The notes: generated by a model from the letters alone, not told the origin. DNA of 64,000 nt from Ceratothoa steindachneri (GCA_963969495.1 OZ018326.1:2612444-2676443), one strand, 5' to 3'; shown: positions 11,389 through 21,538, counted from the stretch's first letter. Numbers and translations: made by a program.

Positions 11389-11930
11389 TGTTGTTCAAGG
11401 AGAACAACATTAGAACAGCCATTGTTCGTTTTGAGCCCTTCGCCAAGAAACGGTTCTCATCCATCCCCTATTGTTCAAGGAGAAGAGTATTAGAACAGCC
11501 ATTGTTCGTTTTGAGCCCTTCGCCAAGAAACGGTTCTCATCTTCCCCCTATTGTTCGAGGAGAACAGTATTAGAACAGCCATTGTTCGTTTTGAGCCCTT
11601 CGCCAAGAAACGGTTCTCATCTTCCCCCTATTGTTCGAGGAGAACAGTATTAGAACAGCCATTGTTCGTTTTGAGCCCTTCGCCAAGAAACGATTCTCAT
11701 CCCCCCCCCTATTGTTCGAGGAGAACAGTATTAGAACCGCCATTGTTCGTTTTGAGCCTTTCGCCAAGAAACGGTTCTCACCCCCCCTGTTGTTCAAAGG
11801 AGAACAACATTAGAACAGCCATTGTTCTTGAGCCCGTAGACAAGAGACGGTTCTCATCCCCCCTTTGTTCAGAAGAGAACAACCTAAAACAGCCATTGTT
11901 CGTCCAGCCGTTCGTCGAGAACGGTTCTCC
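11389..11930. repeat. 80-bp tandem repeat array in 5' LTR of B, about 7 copies
   Basis: Each unit contains TGTTC-N5-GAACA, then GAACA-N5-TGTTC, then GAAACGGTTCTC. The unit is therefore rich in short dyads. Copies start near 11390, 11470, 11550, 11630, 11711, 11790 and 11870. The last two are the most divergent. The array is repeated in the 3' LTR. Confidence 0.9.
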
Positions 11931-12254
11931 TTCCCAAGACGCCACGTCAGGATCCTTTCATCCCCCCCCCCTTCTGCTGGAACTCGCCAGCGGACCGAAT
12001 ATTCCTTCAAGTACCTTCGACTGCACCCTAACGAAGTTACGTAAGCCAAGCGTCACCTTTTGAGTATTGATCCCTTATTTGTCAATTCTATCCAGTGCTT
12101 TAAATGGTTTATCGAACCATCCCATCTCTTTAACTCCATATTTGTTTTACCCTTTTTGATCCCTTAAATCCTTGGATTAGCCCGAGTCTCCACGACCCTT
12201 TCCATTCTGTTTGTCAATATTTTCCGTTTTTGTGTATTGTTTATAGTTATTATT

Positions 12255-12260
12255 AATAAA
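12255..12260 (+). terminator. polyadenylation signal candidate, 5' LTR of B
   Basis: AATAAA in the AT-rich 3' part of the LTR. An identical hexamer is in the 3' LTR at 16644-16649, where it would act on the element's RNA. Confidence 0.45.
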
Positions 12261-12460
12261 ACTCTATTTTATTAATGATAGCAATATTATTATCCCTGAG
12301 CTCAGTTCCACTTCTTAAGCATTTTTGAAGATACATAATATCGGCCGCCAAGACAGTAAAACGCACTCTAGAGATAATTAAGGAAATTCCCTCAACGAAT
12401 AGTGATATATGTATATCGTCGGGAGTCATTCTACGACATATATATATATACTATTTAATT

Positions 12461-12478
12461 TGGTGTCAGGTGTGGGGT
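12461..12478 (+). promoter_or_regulatory. primer-binding site (tRNA-Leu-like), element B
   Basis: TGGTGTCAGGTGTGGGG begins with the TGG complementary to the tRNA CCA end, and the next bases fit the CCTGACA acceptor end of tRNA-Leu. It lies 22 bases after the LTR end, separated by a short (TA)n. Elements A and C have degenerate versions at the same place. Confidence 0.7.
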
Positions 12479-12798
12479 TTAACGCTATATCTTTGCAAAC
12501 ACTGGTCTCAGTCGAGTAAAGCATAGTGTTATTCGTTATAATAATAGAATATAGTAGTTCCCTTTTGTTTTAACGATTGCTATCCCCTTTTTTTTCGAAA
12601 CTTAAGAAGCTGGAGTAGCTCAAGGAACGGTTATAATAATTTGTTTGTTTTTTTGTGATTTTAGTCAGTGGTTATTTAGAGTAAGAAACCAAGTACGAAT
12701 AGGTCAGTGCCCATATTTAGGTAGGCTAATTCTATAGAGGCATAATTCTTGTTGCAAGGAATTTTAGTTGGTTGACTAGTGCGCCCCCAAGTGCAAAG

Positions 12799-13881
12799 AT
12801 GACTCCCTTCGAAATCTTTAAAGCGCAAGGAGAGTCCTGTGGACTTTCCGGAAAAGAACTAATTAAGTACATTCAAGAGGAGCAAAAAAGAGAAAGAGAG
12901 AAACGGATAAGACAAGCTGACCATCAGATTGAATTAGCTCGGATTGAAGCAGAATTTCAAAGAAAAATGGAAGTAATAGAAAGGGAAAGAGTAATCCAAC
13001 GAGAAGAAAGAAGGAAGGATTCGCGCCCCTTCCCAGGAAAGCTGACAAAGTTTCCGAGCCCCGTAAAACCCCCAAACTTCTTTCCCCAAAACCAACAACG
13101 GGACTCCAAACCTCCCGTTAAGACTTCTCCTCCATCTCTCTTCCCGAAGCGACCAACCATATGCTTCACCTGTGGTGTAGAAAACCACATGAGCTGGAAT
13201 TGCCCCCAAAATTCTAGGCTTAAAAGCGGACCAGCCCACCAAGTTCACCAGATTAATGCAACCACGGCTCCCCCGGTGGTGCAGACACAAGCAGAAACTT
13301 CTCCCCCTCCGTCAGGCCACCAGGTAAATTTTTTTTGGAATAAAAGTTCAGCGGGAACTTTGAAATATGAGGAGGGCAGCGTGGACAGCTGTCGAGTATT
13401 GACTCTCGTCAGGGACACAGGATGTACATGCTTCATCGTGTCCGACGAACTCCTCCCAGTGGCCTCTAACCACAAAAAATTTGCGGTGGTACGTGACTAC
13501 CTTGGGCCGGCGAACAGATTCCCCGTCGCTAGATGTTACCTGCAGTGTCAATATTATAATGGCTGGGCTGAAGTCATTGTAGCACCAATAAAATTCTGTT
13601 CCGTACTTATAGGAAAGAGCCCCCAAGTAAGTTTCGACCCTGTGTTTCAGGCCGCCCTTCCTCAAGGCCGAGATAAGAAAGAAGCCCAGGAGCCCGTCCC
13701 CATCAGAACCCCGATACCGTCCGATTTCTCGGAGACCCCTAACCAGGACTTTAGGACGGAAAAAGAGGAATGTGATTCACTAAAACCCTTAGGTGATAAG
13801 GCCCCAGACAAGGACACGGAGACTGTCCTTGGACCCGAAGAAAAAAGAACCCCCAACGCGCCCATGGAGATACCTTCGTAG
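12799..13881 (+). CDS. gag-protease protein of element B, capsid-less
   Basis: A 360-residue intact frame. The ATG at 12799 is chosen because elements A and C have their ATG at the same aligned position. The frame is open upstream but has no earlier ATG. Order of parts: a charged coiled-coil-like segment (about residues 15-75, rich in E, R and K); a proline-rich linker; a CCHC zinc knuckle CFTCGVENHMSWNC (about residues 122-135), which should bind the element's RNA; and an aspartic-protease segment with VRDTGCTC (about residue 210). The C-terminal tail is acidic. The capsid-like domain seen in A and C between coiled coil and knuckle is absent, so the protein is unlikely to assemble particles alone. 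It ends at TAG, and the RT remnant follows in another frame. Confidence 0.85.
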   Translation: MTPFEIFKAQGESCGLSGKELIKYIQEEQKREREKRIRQADHQIELARIEAEFQRKMEVIERERVIQREERRKDSRPFPGKLTKFPSPVKPPNFFPQNQQRDSKPPVKTSPPSLFPKRPTICFTCGVENHMSWNCPQNSRLKSGPAHQVHQINATTAPPVVQTQAETSPPPSGHQVNFFWNKSSAGTLKYEEGSVDSCRVLTLVRDTGCTCFIVSDELLPVASNHKKFAVVRDYLGPANRFPVARCYLQCQYYNGWAEVIVAPIKFCSVLIGKSPQVSFDPVFQAALPQGRDKKEAQEPVPIRTPIPSDFSETPNQDFRTEKEECDSLKPLGDKAPDKDTETVLGPEEKRTPNAPMEIPS

Positions 13882-14072
13882 AACTAGACGAAGCATCGGC
13901 GCTTGAAGAGGATTGCCCCGCGGAGTCCCTTAAGGTAATCCAGACAGTGTGCATCCAACCTGATGCCGATTACCCTCCTCCTTCCCTACCAGGCAAGTCT
14001 TTGGAACCCTCTGACCTGGATAGTGACGTGCAGCTGACACCACGTCAGAAGAGTCAGCTCCAAAGAACTAAT
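13882..14072 (+). other. linker and deletion junction of element B
   Basis: Holds a segment reading LTPRQKSQLQR in one frame (14034-14066). This corresponds to the lead-in just before RT in related elements. It then jumps directly to the late RT (KWNHHLSTLL). About 250-300 residues of RT and the whole integrase are missing around 14030-14075. Confidence 0.6.
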
Positions 14073-14073
14073 T

Positions 14074-14868
14074 AAATGGAATCACCATTTATCCACCCTA
14101 TTAGCTCTTTTCGAGCAACTGCGTAAAAATGGCCTCACCATTGGCCCCAGCAAATGCCAGTTTGCCCACGAAACCATCAAATATTTGGGTTTCAAAATAG
14201 GACAAAGCAAGTCAGGTCCCCACGAGAACAAGATTAAGGCAATCGCCGACATGCCCCTCCCGATTACAAAGAAGCCATTAAGATCGATCCTAGGATCAGC
14301 TTCTCTCTATCAGCGATTTGTTCCGAATTTCGCTGCCATTTTGGCCCCCCTATGCCCCCTTCAGGAAAAGAATTTCTCCGATCGGTTACGTTGGAATGAT
14401 GTCGCTGTTTCCCATTTTAATCAGCTCAAAAGTAAGTTCATTTCTGCCCCCATTTTTAAGTTGCCCAACCCGAAAAAATCCGTTGGAGTTAAGACCGACG
14501 TGATCAACGAGGGCATTGGAGGTGTACTCATTCAATACGTGGATGACAGAACGAGTCATCCAGTTGCATATGCTAGCCATCTATTATTACCACTCGAAAA
14601 GAGATATGCCACTAGAGAAAAGATAGCTCTATCAATTATCTGGGTCATAGACAAATTCAAGCTGTACTTGATATGTAAAGAATTTCGAATAGGAACCGAC
14701 CACCGTCCGTTAGCCTATATTAGGAATTTGAGACACTCAAACGGCCGCATCATGCGCTGGAGTTTACTCTTGCAAGAGTATCAATTTAAAATAAATTATA
14801 TCAAAGGTTCCGATAACCAGGTCGCTGACGCACTCAGTAGGAATGCGTTACCGAATAGCGTAGAATAA
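14074..14868 (+). pseudogene. RT thumb/connection and RNase H of element B
   Basis: The frame is open from 14074 to the stop at 14868. It starts in the late part of RT (FEQLRKNGLTIGPSKCQF, then KYLGF), passes through the connection (LGSASLYQRFVPNFA) and ends in an RNase H domain. That domain reads GTDHRPLAYI and the terminal NQVADALSRN, with its usual aspartates visible. RNase H removes the RNA strand during reverse transcription. No YxDD catalytic motif exists, because the RT fingers and palm are deleted. The frame ends only 420 bases before the 3' LTR with no integrase between. This supports integrase-before-RT order in this family. Confidence 0.85.
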
Positions 14869-15278
14869 TTGTATTCATAGGATTAGTATCTCCATGTAGG
14901 TATATACCGTCTTGTACGACTTAATTTAAGATTCTTTTGTAATATAGTTAATTAATGTATATGTCTGAATTTTGTAACGCTCAATGTCTAATTTTTTTTT
15001 TGATGTATATATATTTGTTCTTATTAATTTACGTATAAATTATTTTGTCCCGTATGTACTAAGTTTATAACATTTCATTGTTCCATGCCCTTTTTTTTTT
15101 ATTAAGTTGTATTAAAGGTTATTTTCCCCTGTAATCTAAAGATCAAAATAATTATGTACTGAGGTAATACTAGTTAGGTGCAGGAAGATACGGTTGGTAC
15201 AAGAAAACGAGTTCCCTACAACGGAGCTCTATCGTTGTCCCTTCTCTCTTTTTTTTTTCGAAGTGACAACTTCCCCTG
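14869..15278 (+). other. 3' untranslated part of element B
   Basis: AT-rich sequence between RNase H and the polypurine tract. No frame or motif was seen. Confidence 0.7.
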
Positions 15279-15289
15279 GAATGGAGGGG
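15279..15289 (+). other. polypurine tract of element B
   Basis: GAATGGAGGGG lies directly before the TG of the 3' LTR. This is where plus-strand DNA synthesis of LTR elements is primed. Confidence 0.8.
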
Positions 15290-16827
15290 TGTGATAGAAC
15301 GAGTTGAATCTGTGTTAAATTCAACTCCTATCCCATATTAGTTAAAACCTCGAGGAGGCCCACGTGCATCTTCGATTCGAGGCTTGGAGTCTTATCAACA
15401 GCTGCCGGACGTCAATGTTTAAACAAGGAGGTTATCGTCCCCCCGTTCGCCCCCATACGCCGACCTCGCCAGATCGAGTTAGGCTTATGAACAGATAAGG
15501 CATTTTTCTCCGGCCCAGCTGTGCGTTCCCGCCAAGCTTTCACTCCATTTTCCCCCACGCCTAGGAGATGTCCTGGCTATTTATATGGAAACTTTACCAC
15601 TAAGATCAGATTGGAGATCCAGATTTTCGTCGCGAAACATCACCACGACCCTCTCTCCCTTTGTGCGCCAAGGGACCTCGGCCTCGAGATTCACCATGAC
15701 TTGTCCAGGAGGACAATATTCCTTGAGTGCCAAAGGTTCGAGCCTTTAGTGACGTCAAGTCCCCAAGGCATCCCCCCCTGTTGTTCAAGGAGAACAACAT
15801 TAGAACAGCCATTGTTCGTTTTGAGCCCTTCGCCAAGAAACGGTTCTCATCCCCCCCCTATTGTTCAAGGAGAACAGTATTAGAACAGCCATTGTTCGTT
15901 TTGAGCCCTTCGCCAAGAAACGGTTCTCATCTTCCCCCTATTGTTCGAGGAGAACAGTATTAGAACAGCCATTGTTCGTTTTGAGCCCTTCGCCAAGAAA
16001 CGGTTCTCATCTTCCCCCTATTGTTCGAGGAGAACAGTATTAGAACAGCCATTGTTCGTTTTGAGCCCTTCGCCAAGAAACGGTTCTCATCCCCCCCCTA
16101 TTGTTCGAGGAGAACAGTATTAGAACCGCCATTGTTCGTTTTGAGCCTTTCGCCAAGAAACGGTTCTCACCCCCCCTGTTGTTCAAAGGAGAACAACATT
16201 AGAACAGCCATTGTTCTTGAGCCCGTAGACAAGAGACGGTTCTCATCCCCCCTTTGTTCAGAAGAGAACAACCTAAAACAGCCATTGTTCGTCCAGCCGT
16301 TCGTCGAGAACGGCTCTCCTTCCCAAGACGCCACGTCAGGATCCTTTCATCCCCCCCCCCTTCTGCTGGAACTCGCCAGCGGACCGAATATTCCTTCAAG
16401 TACCTTCGACTGCACCCTAACGAAGTTACGTAAGCCAAGCGTCACCTTTTGAGTATTGATCCCTTATTTGTCAATTCTATCCAGTGCTTTAAATGGTTTA
16501 TCGAACCATCCCATCTCTTTAACTCCATATTTGTTTTACCCTTTTTGATCCCTTAAATCCTTGGATTAGCCCGAGTCTCCACGACCCTTTCCATTCTGTT
16601 TGTCAATATTTTCCGTTTTTGTGTATTGTTTATAGTTATTATTAATAAAACTCTATTTTATTAATGATAGCAATATTATTATCCCTGAGCTCAGTTCCAC
16701 TTCTTAAGCATTTTTGAAGATACATAATATCGGCCGCCAAGACAGTAAAACGCACTCTAGAGATAATTAAGGAAGTTCCCTCAACGAATAGTGATATATG
16801 TATATCGTCGGGAGTCATTCTACGACA
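15290..16827 (+). repeat. 3' LTR of element B
   Basis: Near-identical to 10900-12438, with the same start and end, TATA-like box (15577-15588), seven-copy 80-bp array (15779-16320) and AATAAA (16644-16649). Confidence 0.95.
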
Positions 16828-16832
16828 GGCTC
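16828..16832. repeat. target-site duplication (GGCTC), right of element B
   Basis: Exact repeat of 10895-10899. Confidence 0.9.
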
Positions 16833-16970
16833 AAATTCTTTTCCAAAAAATGTCCAGTAAAATCGACACCGGTGTGTTTGAAAGGTTTAACTAGATCCAT
16901 CTGAGCCTTGGTGAAATAGCTCATTTTAGGGTACTTAAAAGCAAGGAGAGTGAGTGCTCGACTACGCTAC
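16833..16970 (-). pseudogene. BEL/Pao integrase, first half (minus strand)
   Basis: The minus strand reads AFKYPKMSYFTKAQMDLVKPF then KHTGVDFTGHF. This is the integrase core entry, with its first catalytic aspartate in GVDF. The frame runs into element B at 16832 and resumes at 10894. On the upstream side it is cut at about 16970 by the 5'-truncated RTE-like LINE. The rest of this BEL/Pao element was not found. Confidence 0.75.
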
Positions 16971-16984
16971 ATCCTTTGACTTAG

Positions 16985-18619
16985 CAATATGAAATACTAT
17001 CTTCCACAAAAGGGCCGGGGATAATGTAATTTATAAGATTGGTGGTAGAGAGCCAGAAAGATTTTCTTGTGTATAGACGACAACATCTGAGGAAATTGCA
17101 AAACTCTAATGTGTTAAACATGGAAAGTGTTTTGGTGCAACGCAAATATGGAGAGATAGATACAGAGTGGATTATAGATAGGAAAAACAGAAGTAAGCAG
17201 GATGAACCAAAAATCAAATTGTGGCTACTGAAAGAGGAAAACAGTTGAAAAGTTCTGCTTAGAACTCGGCCTTATGCGGGAGTTCAACAGTTATGATAAA
17301 AAGAACAATATGTCAATTAGAAAAGCTGGAGAAGAAGTATTGGTAAAACATCAAGAAGGTTCCTCCCATAAAATAGAGAATCGTGGTGGTGTAATAGAGC
17401 AGTCCAAGCGGCATTAAAAGTGAAAAAAAATGCGCGAGGAAGTAGTGGGAGCTCTCTGGATTACACGAAGACAGGGAAAGTTTTAAGCTAGCTAGCAAAC
17501 AAAAATGCAAACAAGATGGTGGCTGCTGCAAAGGCACAAGCTTGGAAAAGGGGAAAAGATGAATTGGAAATATTAGCAGGATAAAGAATCTTGTTCAGAT
17601 TTGCGAAGGCAAGAGAAAAAGCTTTGAAGGAATTTACCCACATAAAGATGAACAGGGCATAGTGTTAAATGATGAGGATCAGATCAATGATTGGTAGGAG
17701 AAATACTATGGGAATCTAGTTAACGAAAATGTGGTTATGACACCCGAAGTAAGTATGGAAGAGGTAGGAATGGCATTGAAAAAGACGAAGAATGGGATAG
17801 CAAGTATCTCAGCAGAAATATGGAAGGTGCTTGGACATGAGGGTGTTGACCTGCTGTGGGATCTGATAAGGAAAATCGACATAGTAACAAAATACTATAC
17901 GAATAGGGAGATAGTATAATAGTAACCATATATAAAGATAAGGTAGACATCCAAGAATGTTAAAACTATAGGGGTATAAAGTTTATATCTCATACTATGA
18001 AAATCTGGGAAAGAGTAATAGAAAGAAGATTGAGGAATGAAACAGTTGTAGGTCATGAGGAGTTTGGCTCCATGACTGGCAGGGCAACTATTGGCGCAAT
18101 TTTTGCTTTACCACAGATAATAGAGAAATACCAGGAAAAAGGAAAAGGATTACACATTGTTTTTATCAATCTAGAAAAAGCCTACGACAGGGTTCCACGA
18201 CAAGAAGTATTGAGATGTATGAGAAGTAAAGGAATGCCAGAAAAGTATATACGCCTGATACATAATATGTATTTTGATGCTAGAACTCGGGTAAGAAGCA
18301 GTGTGGGCCTAACGGGATGGATTACTGTCAAAGTCGGTTTAAACCAAGTGTCGTCCCTAAACCCATACCTCTTCCACTTAATAATGGAAGTCATTTCTGA
18401 AACGATAAGGGACTCTTCCTTCTGGTGCATGCTTTCCGATGATGATATTGAAAGGAAGCTAGAGCTAGGAGAGAAGCATTAGAGGGGAGGGGGTTGAAAA
18501 TATGTAGGAGAAAAACAGAGTATCTGAGTTTCTTGGATGTGTGACACATAGGGCGAGCCTGGAATGCAGGAGGAAATCTTGATTAGAATGAGGAAATTTA
18601 GATATTTGGGATTGTCAAG
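16985..18619 (+). pseudogene. RTE-like LINE polyprotein: endonuclease end and RT
   Basis: The endonuclease end reads SQKDFLVYRRQHLRKLQN. RT begins near 17730 with EEVGMALKKTKNGIASISAE and LGHEGVDLLWDLI. From 17997 a long open stretch gives MKIWERVIERRLRNET, FGSMTGRATIGAIFALPQ, HIVFINLEKAYDRVPRQEV and VGLTGWITVKVGLNQVSSL. The usual D of the F-x-D-L-E-K-A-Y-D motif is N (FINLEKAYD), although the second D is present. The usual FADD box is SDDD at the end of the open stretch. The protein would nick target DNA and reverse transcribe its own RNA. Stops and shifts make it inactive. Confidence 0.85.
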
Positions 18620-19942
18620 GTTTACTGAGTGGGTAATCCCAGTCCCACTTCCTGGACATATATTTTATTACCGCATCGAGGTAAAGAGGTGAAGTGTATC
18701 CAATACACCTACCGTAGCCACTTCCGGTGAATAAGAATAACTCTGGTGCGTACCTTTTGATCAAAACTAAGGTGATGATGTCCTGAGTGTGTTCCCACCC
18801 AGTAACCCAGTAAAAGCCAATCATGGATGGATCGGTGTAATATTGAGATTTAATCCGAGTGGATTGCTTAATAATTGCCAAAAGAACGTCCAAAATAGTT
18901 GAACACAGAGATACAAAAATAATCTTTAATGTACATGAATTTGAAATAAGCAACAGCGTATATAGATATAAATTGAATTAATCTTGCACTGAATAAGTAA
19001 GTCTATAAAACGTCGTGGGGATTACTTGAAAATTACTCACTAGGATGCTTGCGTCTTAATGGCACCCGCCAAAACGAATAAATACTATTATTGAGTCAAA
19101 CACTGAATTAAGCACTTCTAATACTCAGGGTTATGGGCTTGGGATGGGAATTCTAGTTCGCAAATAAACTGGTAAAGTTAGGGGAGGAAATAATTCAATT
19201 AACGATACCTTTGAGTTCATAAGTATGTCTGAGAATGACAGTGAAAATCTTCTTCTGGTTTCTATGATCGCACTTAGTCTGGCGGTCTGAGGTTACCGAA
19301 TGAGAATGTAATCCTAGACCGGTGATATACTGATCCGATGTCGGATCACGAGGGTAGCCGAACTGTGGCTTAAATTGGACTTCTTCCTCGAAGTGCCTGT
19401 ACTAGTATTCGGCTCCTGTATTGGGTAGCCAAAACCGATTACCTAGCTACGTCTAGGGTAATCCTCAGATGGAGTTCCTGTGTAACTTCTTACTCTGAAG
19501 GAGGGGGTATGCGTGAAGTTTGACACCTACAAGTACCGTGACGGCAACAACCGATTCCCCGAGAAGTTCCTTTCTTCCAACGGGCAAACTGTTTATCATG
19601 TGGGCCGAGCAACACCTCACAACGTAGGTCCAAGGTCTTCTGCCTGACTCCAGGGAGAAGTTTTCCTTTTTTTTTCCTCGCGAGCAGAAATCGAGAGGAA
19701 GAACCGAATTCTCACAAAATCCGTATCGCCGCGCGAAAGACCTTTTTTTTCATCGGTGAGCAGACAGTATGTCTTTCACACCTTCTAGGCACGTCGCAGT
19801 TTACGATGGCGCGAAAAAGGGGCGATCGAGAATTCGAGGCTGGTGCATTTGGGAATATGGCAGGGACATGTAACTTGTGTCGGAGTATTTCTGCGTACAC
19901 TTATGTACGCGGTATTTAGACTTCCACAGGGATACACCCTGA
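18620..19942. mobile_element. unidentified 1.32-kb insertion in the RTE-like LINE
   Basis: The LINE reading is interrupted after YLGL and resumes with SDRE. CAAG occurs at both edges (18616-18619 and 19943-19946), and removing the block restores the LINE reading frame. The block is richer in GC than its surroundings and has no recognisable gene. Its size and composition resemble the LTRs here, but the edges do not show TG...CA. It may be a solo LTR of another family or a non-coding DNA transposon. Confidence 0.55.
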
Positions 19943-20470
19943 CAAGTGATCGAGAATAGGACACTAATATTGCCGATAAAATTAAACCGTGATGGAATAA
20001 TTAGAAGAAGACATCTGGAATACTATTTGACAGAAAGGTTAAGGACAAAGGGGATTTGGTTAGACGAGCACTTTTACACGGAGCGGAAACGTGGGCAATA
20101 AAGAAGACCCGAAATAAAAGTGCTGAGGTGGAATTGTGGAGTGTCAAGGATGAATAAGCACAATAATGAACGACAGAAATTTCAAAGAAAATTCCTAAAA
20201 GAAACTACACTTTTATGGGCATGTCAGGAAACGAGAGAATGTGTATGTAAGAATGAGGGCAATGAAGATGGAAGTAGAAGGAAATCTTAACAGTGGAAGG
20301 CCCAAAAGACGGTGGATGGAAAATATTAGGGAAGACCTGGAAAGAAGTGAATGACAAGAGAAGGCATAAATAACCGGAACGCGTGGTGGAAGCTTGTAAG
20401 AAACGCCGACCCCACGTAAGAGTGGGTAAAGGTGAAGAGAAAGAAAGTTTAAGTGTGATCAATTTAAGCA
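19943..20470 (+). pseudogene. RTE-like LINE C-terminal region
   Basis: Across shifts the frames give WNN and KKTSGI, GDLVRRALLHGAETWAIKK, and NSGRPKRRWMENIRED. This is the standard order of the post-RT region of RTE-like proteins, ending with an arginine-rich motif and the HVRVG-like tail near 20415. It is the direct continuation of the piece ending at 18619. Confidence 0.8.
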
Positions 20471-20544
20471 AATCTATCTATCAATCGAGAGTCATATATC
20501 CACCGACTCTTTTTTTCTTAATGTGCACATTCATATCACTTGAG

Positions 20545-20800
20545 GGTGATGGATAGTTTATGTTAGACAATTTATTTACTCCTTAAATTTGAAGCATAAT
20601 TCTCAGCCCATCCATCCCTCTCTCCTCACATATTTTTTGGTATTTCATTGGATTTGGTGGGTATTGTGGGCGTGGTCATCCTATCCCCTTGCCTGGTCAA
20701 CGTAAAACTATGCCAAATATTGGGTGCCTCTAAACATATAGACTTTGGGTATTTATATATGTGATTAATAAAGCATAATAGTGCACTTAGCGAATAATAA
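20545..20800. other. unassigned AT-rich sequence, possible SINE body
   Basis: No coding trace. It lies directly beyond the B-box side of the minus-strand tRNA-like unit, so it could be the body of that SINE. Confidence 0.3.
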
Positions 20801-20805
20801 GAAAT

Positions 20806-20880
20806 AAGCCTCTATTGGGATTTGAACCAGCGACCTCACGTGAGCAAAGCGCATTATTACCACTGTGCAACAAACGACAA
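20806..20880 (-). repeat. tRNA-like SINE head, minus strand
   Basis: The minus strand carries GGTTCAAATCC, a perfect polymerase III B box, about 30 bases after an A-box-like TGCACAGTGGTAATAATGCG. The arms do not form a good acceptor stem. It is therefore a SINE head or tRNA pseudogene rather than a working tRNA. Confidence 0.6.
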
Positions 20881-21190
20881 AGGAAATGGGAACCCGAACT
20901 CATTTAAGAACTACAAAAAATGCTATACCAAGAATATTGGCCACATATATTTTACACTTCTCCACGTCCCCATTTGGGTAGTAGGTAACGTTTTAATTCG
21001 AAAGTATTCAGTGTATCATTGTAGCCCTGGTAGAGTTTAACAAAGCATGAAGGCATGCCTCTGGAATGAGGAAAATTCAGCTTCTACCAGAGATTAAAAT
21101 AGCGATTTCATGCGGGCGAAGCGCAGGCGTTATCACCAACACAAAAACGAGAATTTTGAATAAAAATTATATCTACTACCCGAGTAGTCC

Positions 21191-21258
21191 TTCATGGTCT
21201 AGTGGTAAAGGCCGCTGCTGCTCGCTGTTACGGTCTCTGTTTTAATTCTTAGTGTGGC

Positions 21259-21260
<2 letters not shown>
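21191..21260 (+). repeat. tRNA-like SINE head, plus strand
   Basis: TGGTCTAGTGGTAAAGG is a good A box of the tRNA-Glu/Asp/Gly type. The B box has decayed (CTGTTTTAATTCT). A (TA)n tail begins directly after it at 21262, like the simple tail of a SINE. Confidence 0.5.

Positions 21261-21261
<1 letters not shown>

Positions 21262-21305
<44 letters not shown>
21262..21305. repeat. (TA)n microsatellite
   Basis: About 22 TA units directly after the tRNA-like unit. Confidence 0.95.
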
Positions 21306-21309
<4 letters not shown>

Positions 21310-21457
21310 AACTCACAAAGTATCACGTGAGGGTGGCAAATGAATGCAATATACCTCTAATATAATACTATTTCTTGTAGTTATCCTTGATAAGGAACTT
21401 AATAAAGTTCGAAAGTACTTGGAAACACCTTTTCATTTTTTCCTGCGGGATATTGCA

Positions 21458-21461
<4 letters not shown>

Positions 21462-21538
<77 letters not shown>
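21462..21538. repeat. (TA)n microsatellite
   Basis: About 38 TA units between the leader-like repeat at 21380-21460 and the start of the RT trace. Confidence 0.95.

Larger units (their letters stand above)
10900..12438 (+). repeat. 5' LTR of element B
   Basis: Starts TGTGATAGAACG and ends TACGACA. It contains a TATA-like box at 11187-11198, seven tandem copies of an 80-bp unit (11389-11930) and AATAAA at 12255-12260. The AT-rich 3' end is typical of R-U5. The open frames that cross the tandem repeats are repeat artefacts. Confidence 0.95.
10900..16827 (+). mobile_element. Ty3/gypsy LTR retrotransposon B, complete but internally deleted
   Basis: Two LTRs (10900-12438 and 15290-16827), a GGCTC target duplication, a primer-binding site, a polypurine tract, an intact gag-protease frame and an RT-thumb plus RNase H frame define the whole element. 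By eye the LTRs differ at only about ten places in 1.54 kb, so the insertion is recent. The capsid domain of Gag, the integrase and the RT catalytic core are missing. The copy is non-autonomous and can move only with enzymes and capsid from a relative. Confidence 0.95.
16975..20470 (+). mobile_element. RTE-like LINE, 5'-truncated and interrupted
   Basis: Covers the end of the endonuclease domain, the RT and the C-terminal domain of a single-ORF LINE of the RTE (BovB-like) type. The 5' end is truncated within the endonuclease, as is usual for target-primed insertion. The 3' end lies near 20470 in an ATCT-rich stretch. A foreign 1.32-kb block occupies 18620-19942. Confidence 0.8.

Noticed and set aside
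11400..11480. Steroid-hormone-receptor response elements in the 80-bp units
   Set aside because: The half-sites resemble TGTTC/GAACA, but the spacer is five instead of three, so I report only dyads.
11389..11930. Possible CRISPR-like array in the LTR
   Set aside because: Units are near-identical along their whole length without variable spacers, and they lie within a retrotransposon LTR in a eukaryotic genome.
11131..12063. Overlapping open frames of 60-170 codons through the LTR repeats (also 15521-16452)
   Set aside because: They are produced by the 80-bp LTR repeats, whose composition avoids stops in several frames on both strands. The peptides repeat the same unit and show no protein family.
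20806..20880. Functional tRNA gene
   Set aside because: The B box is good, but acceptor arms do not pair and the rest fits a SINE head better.
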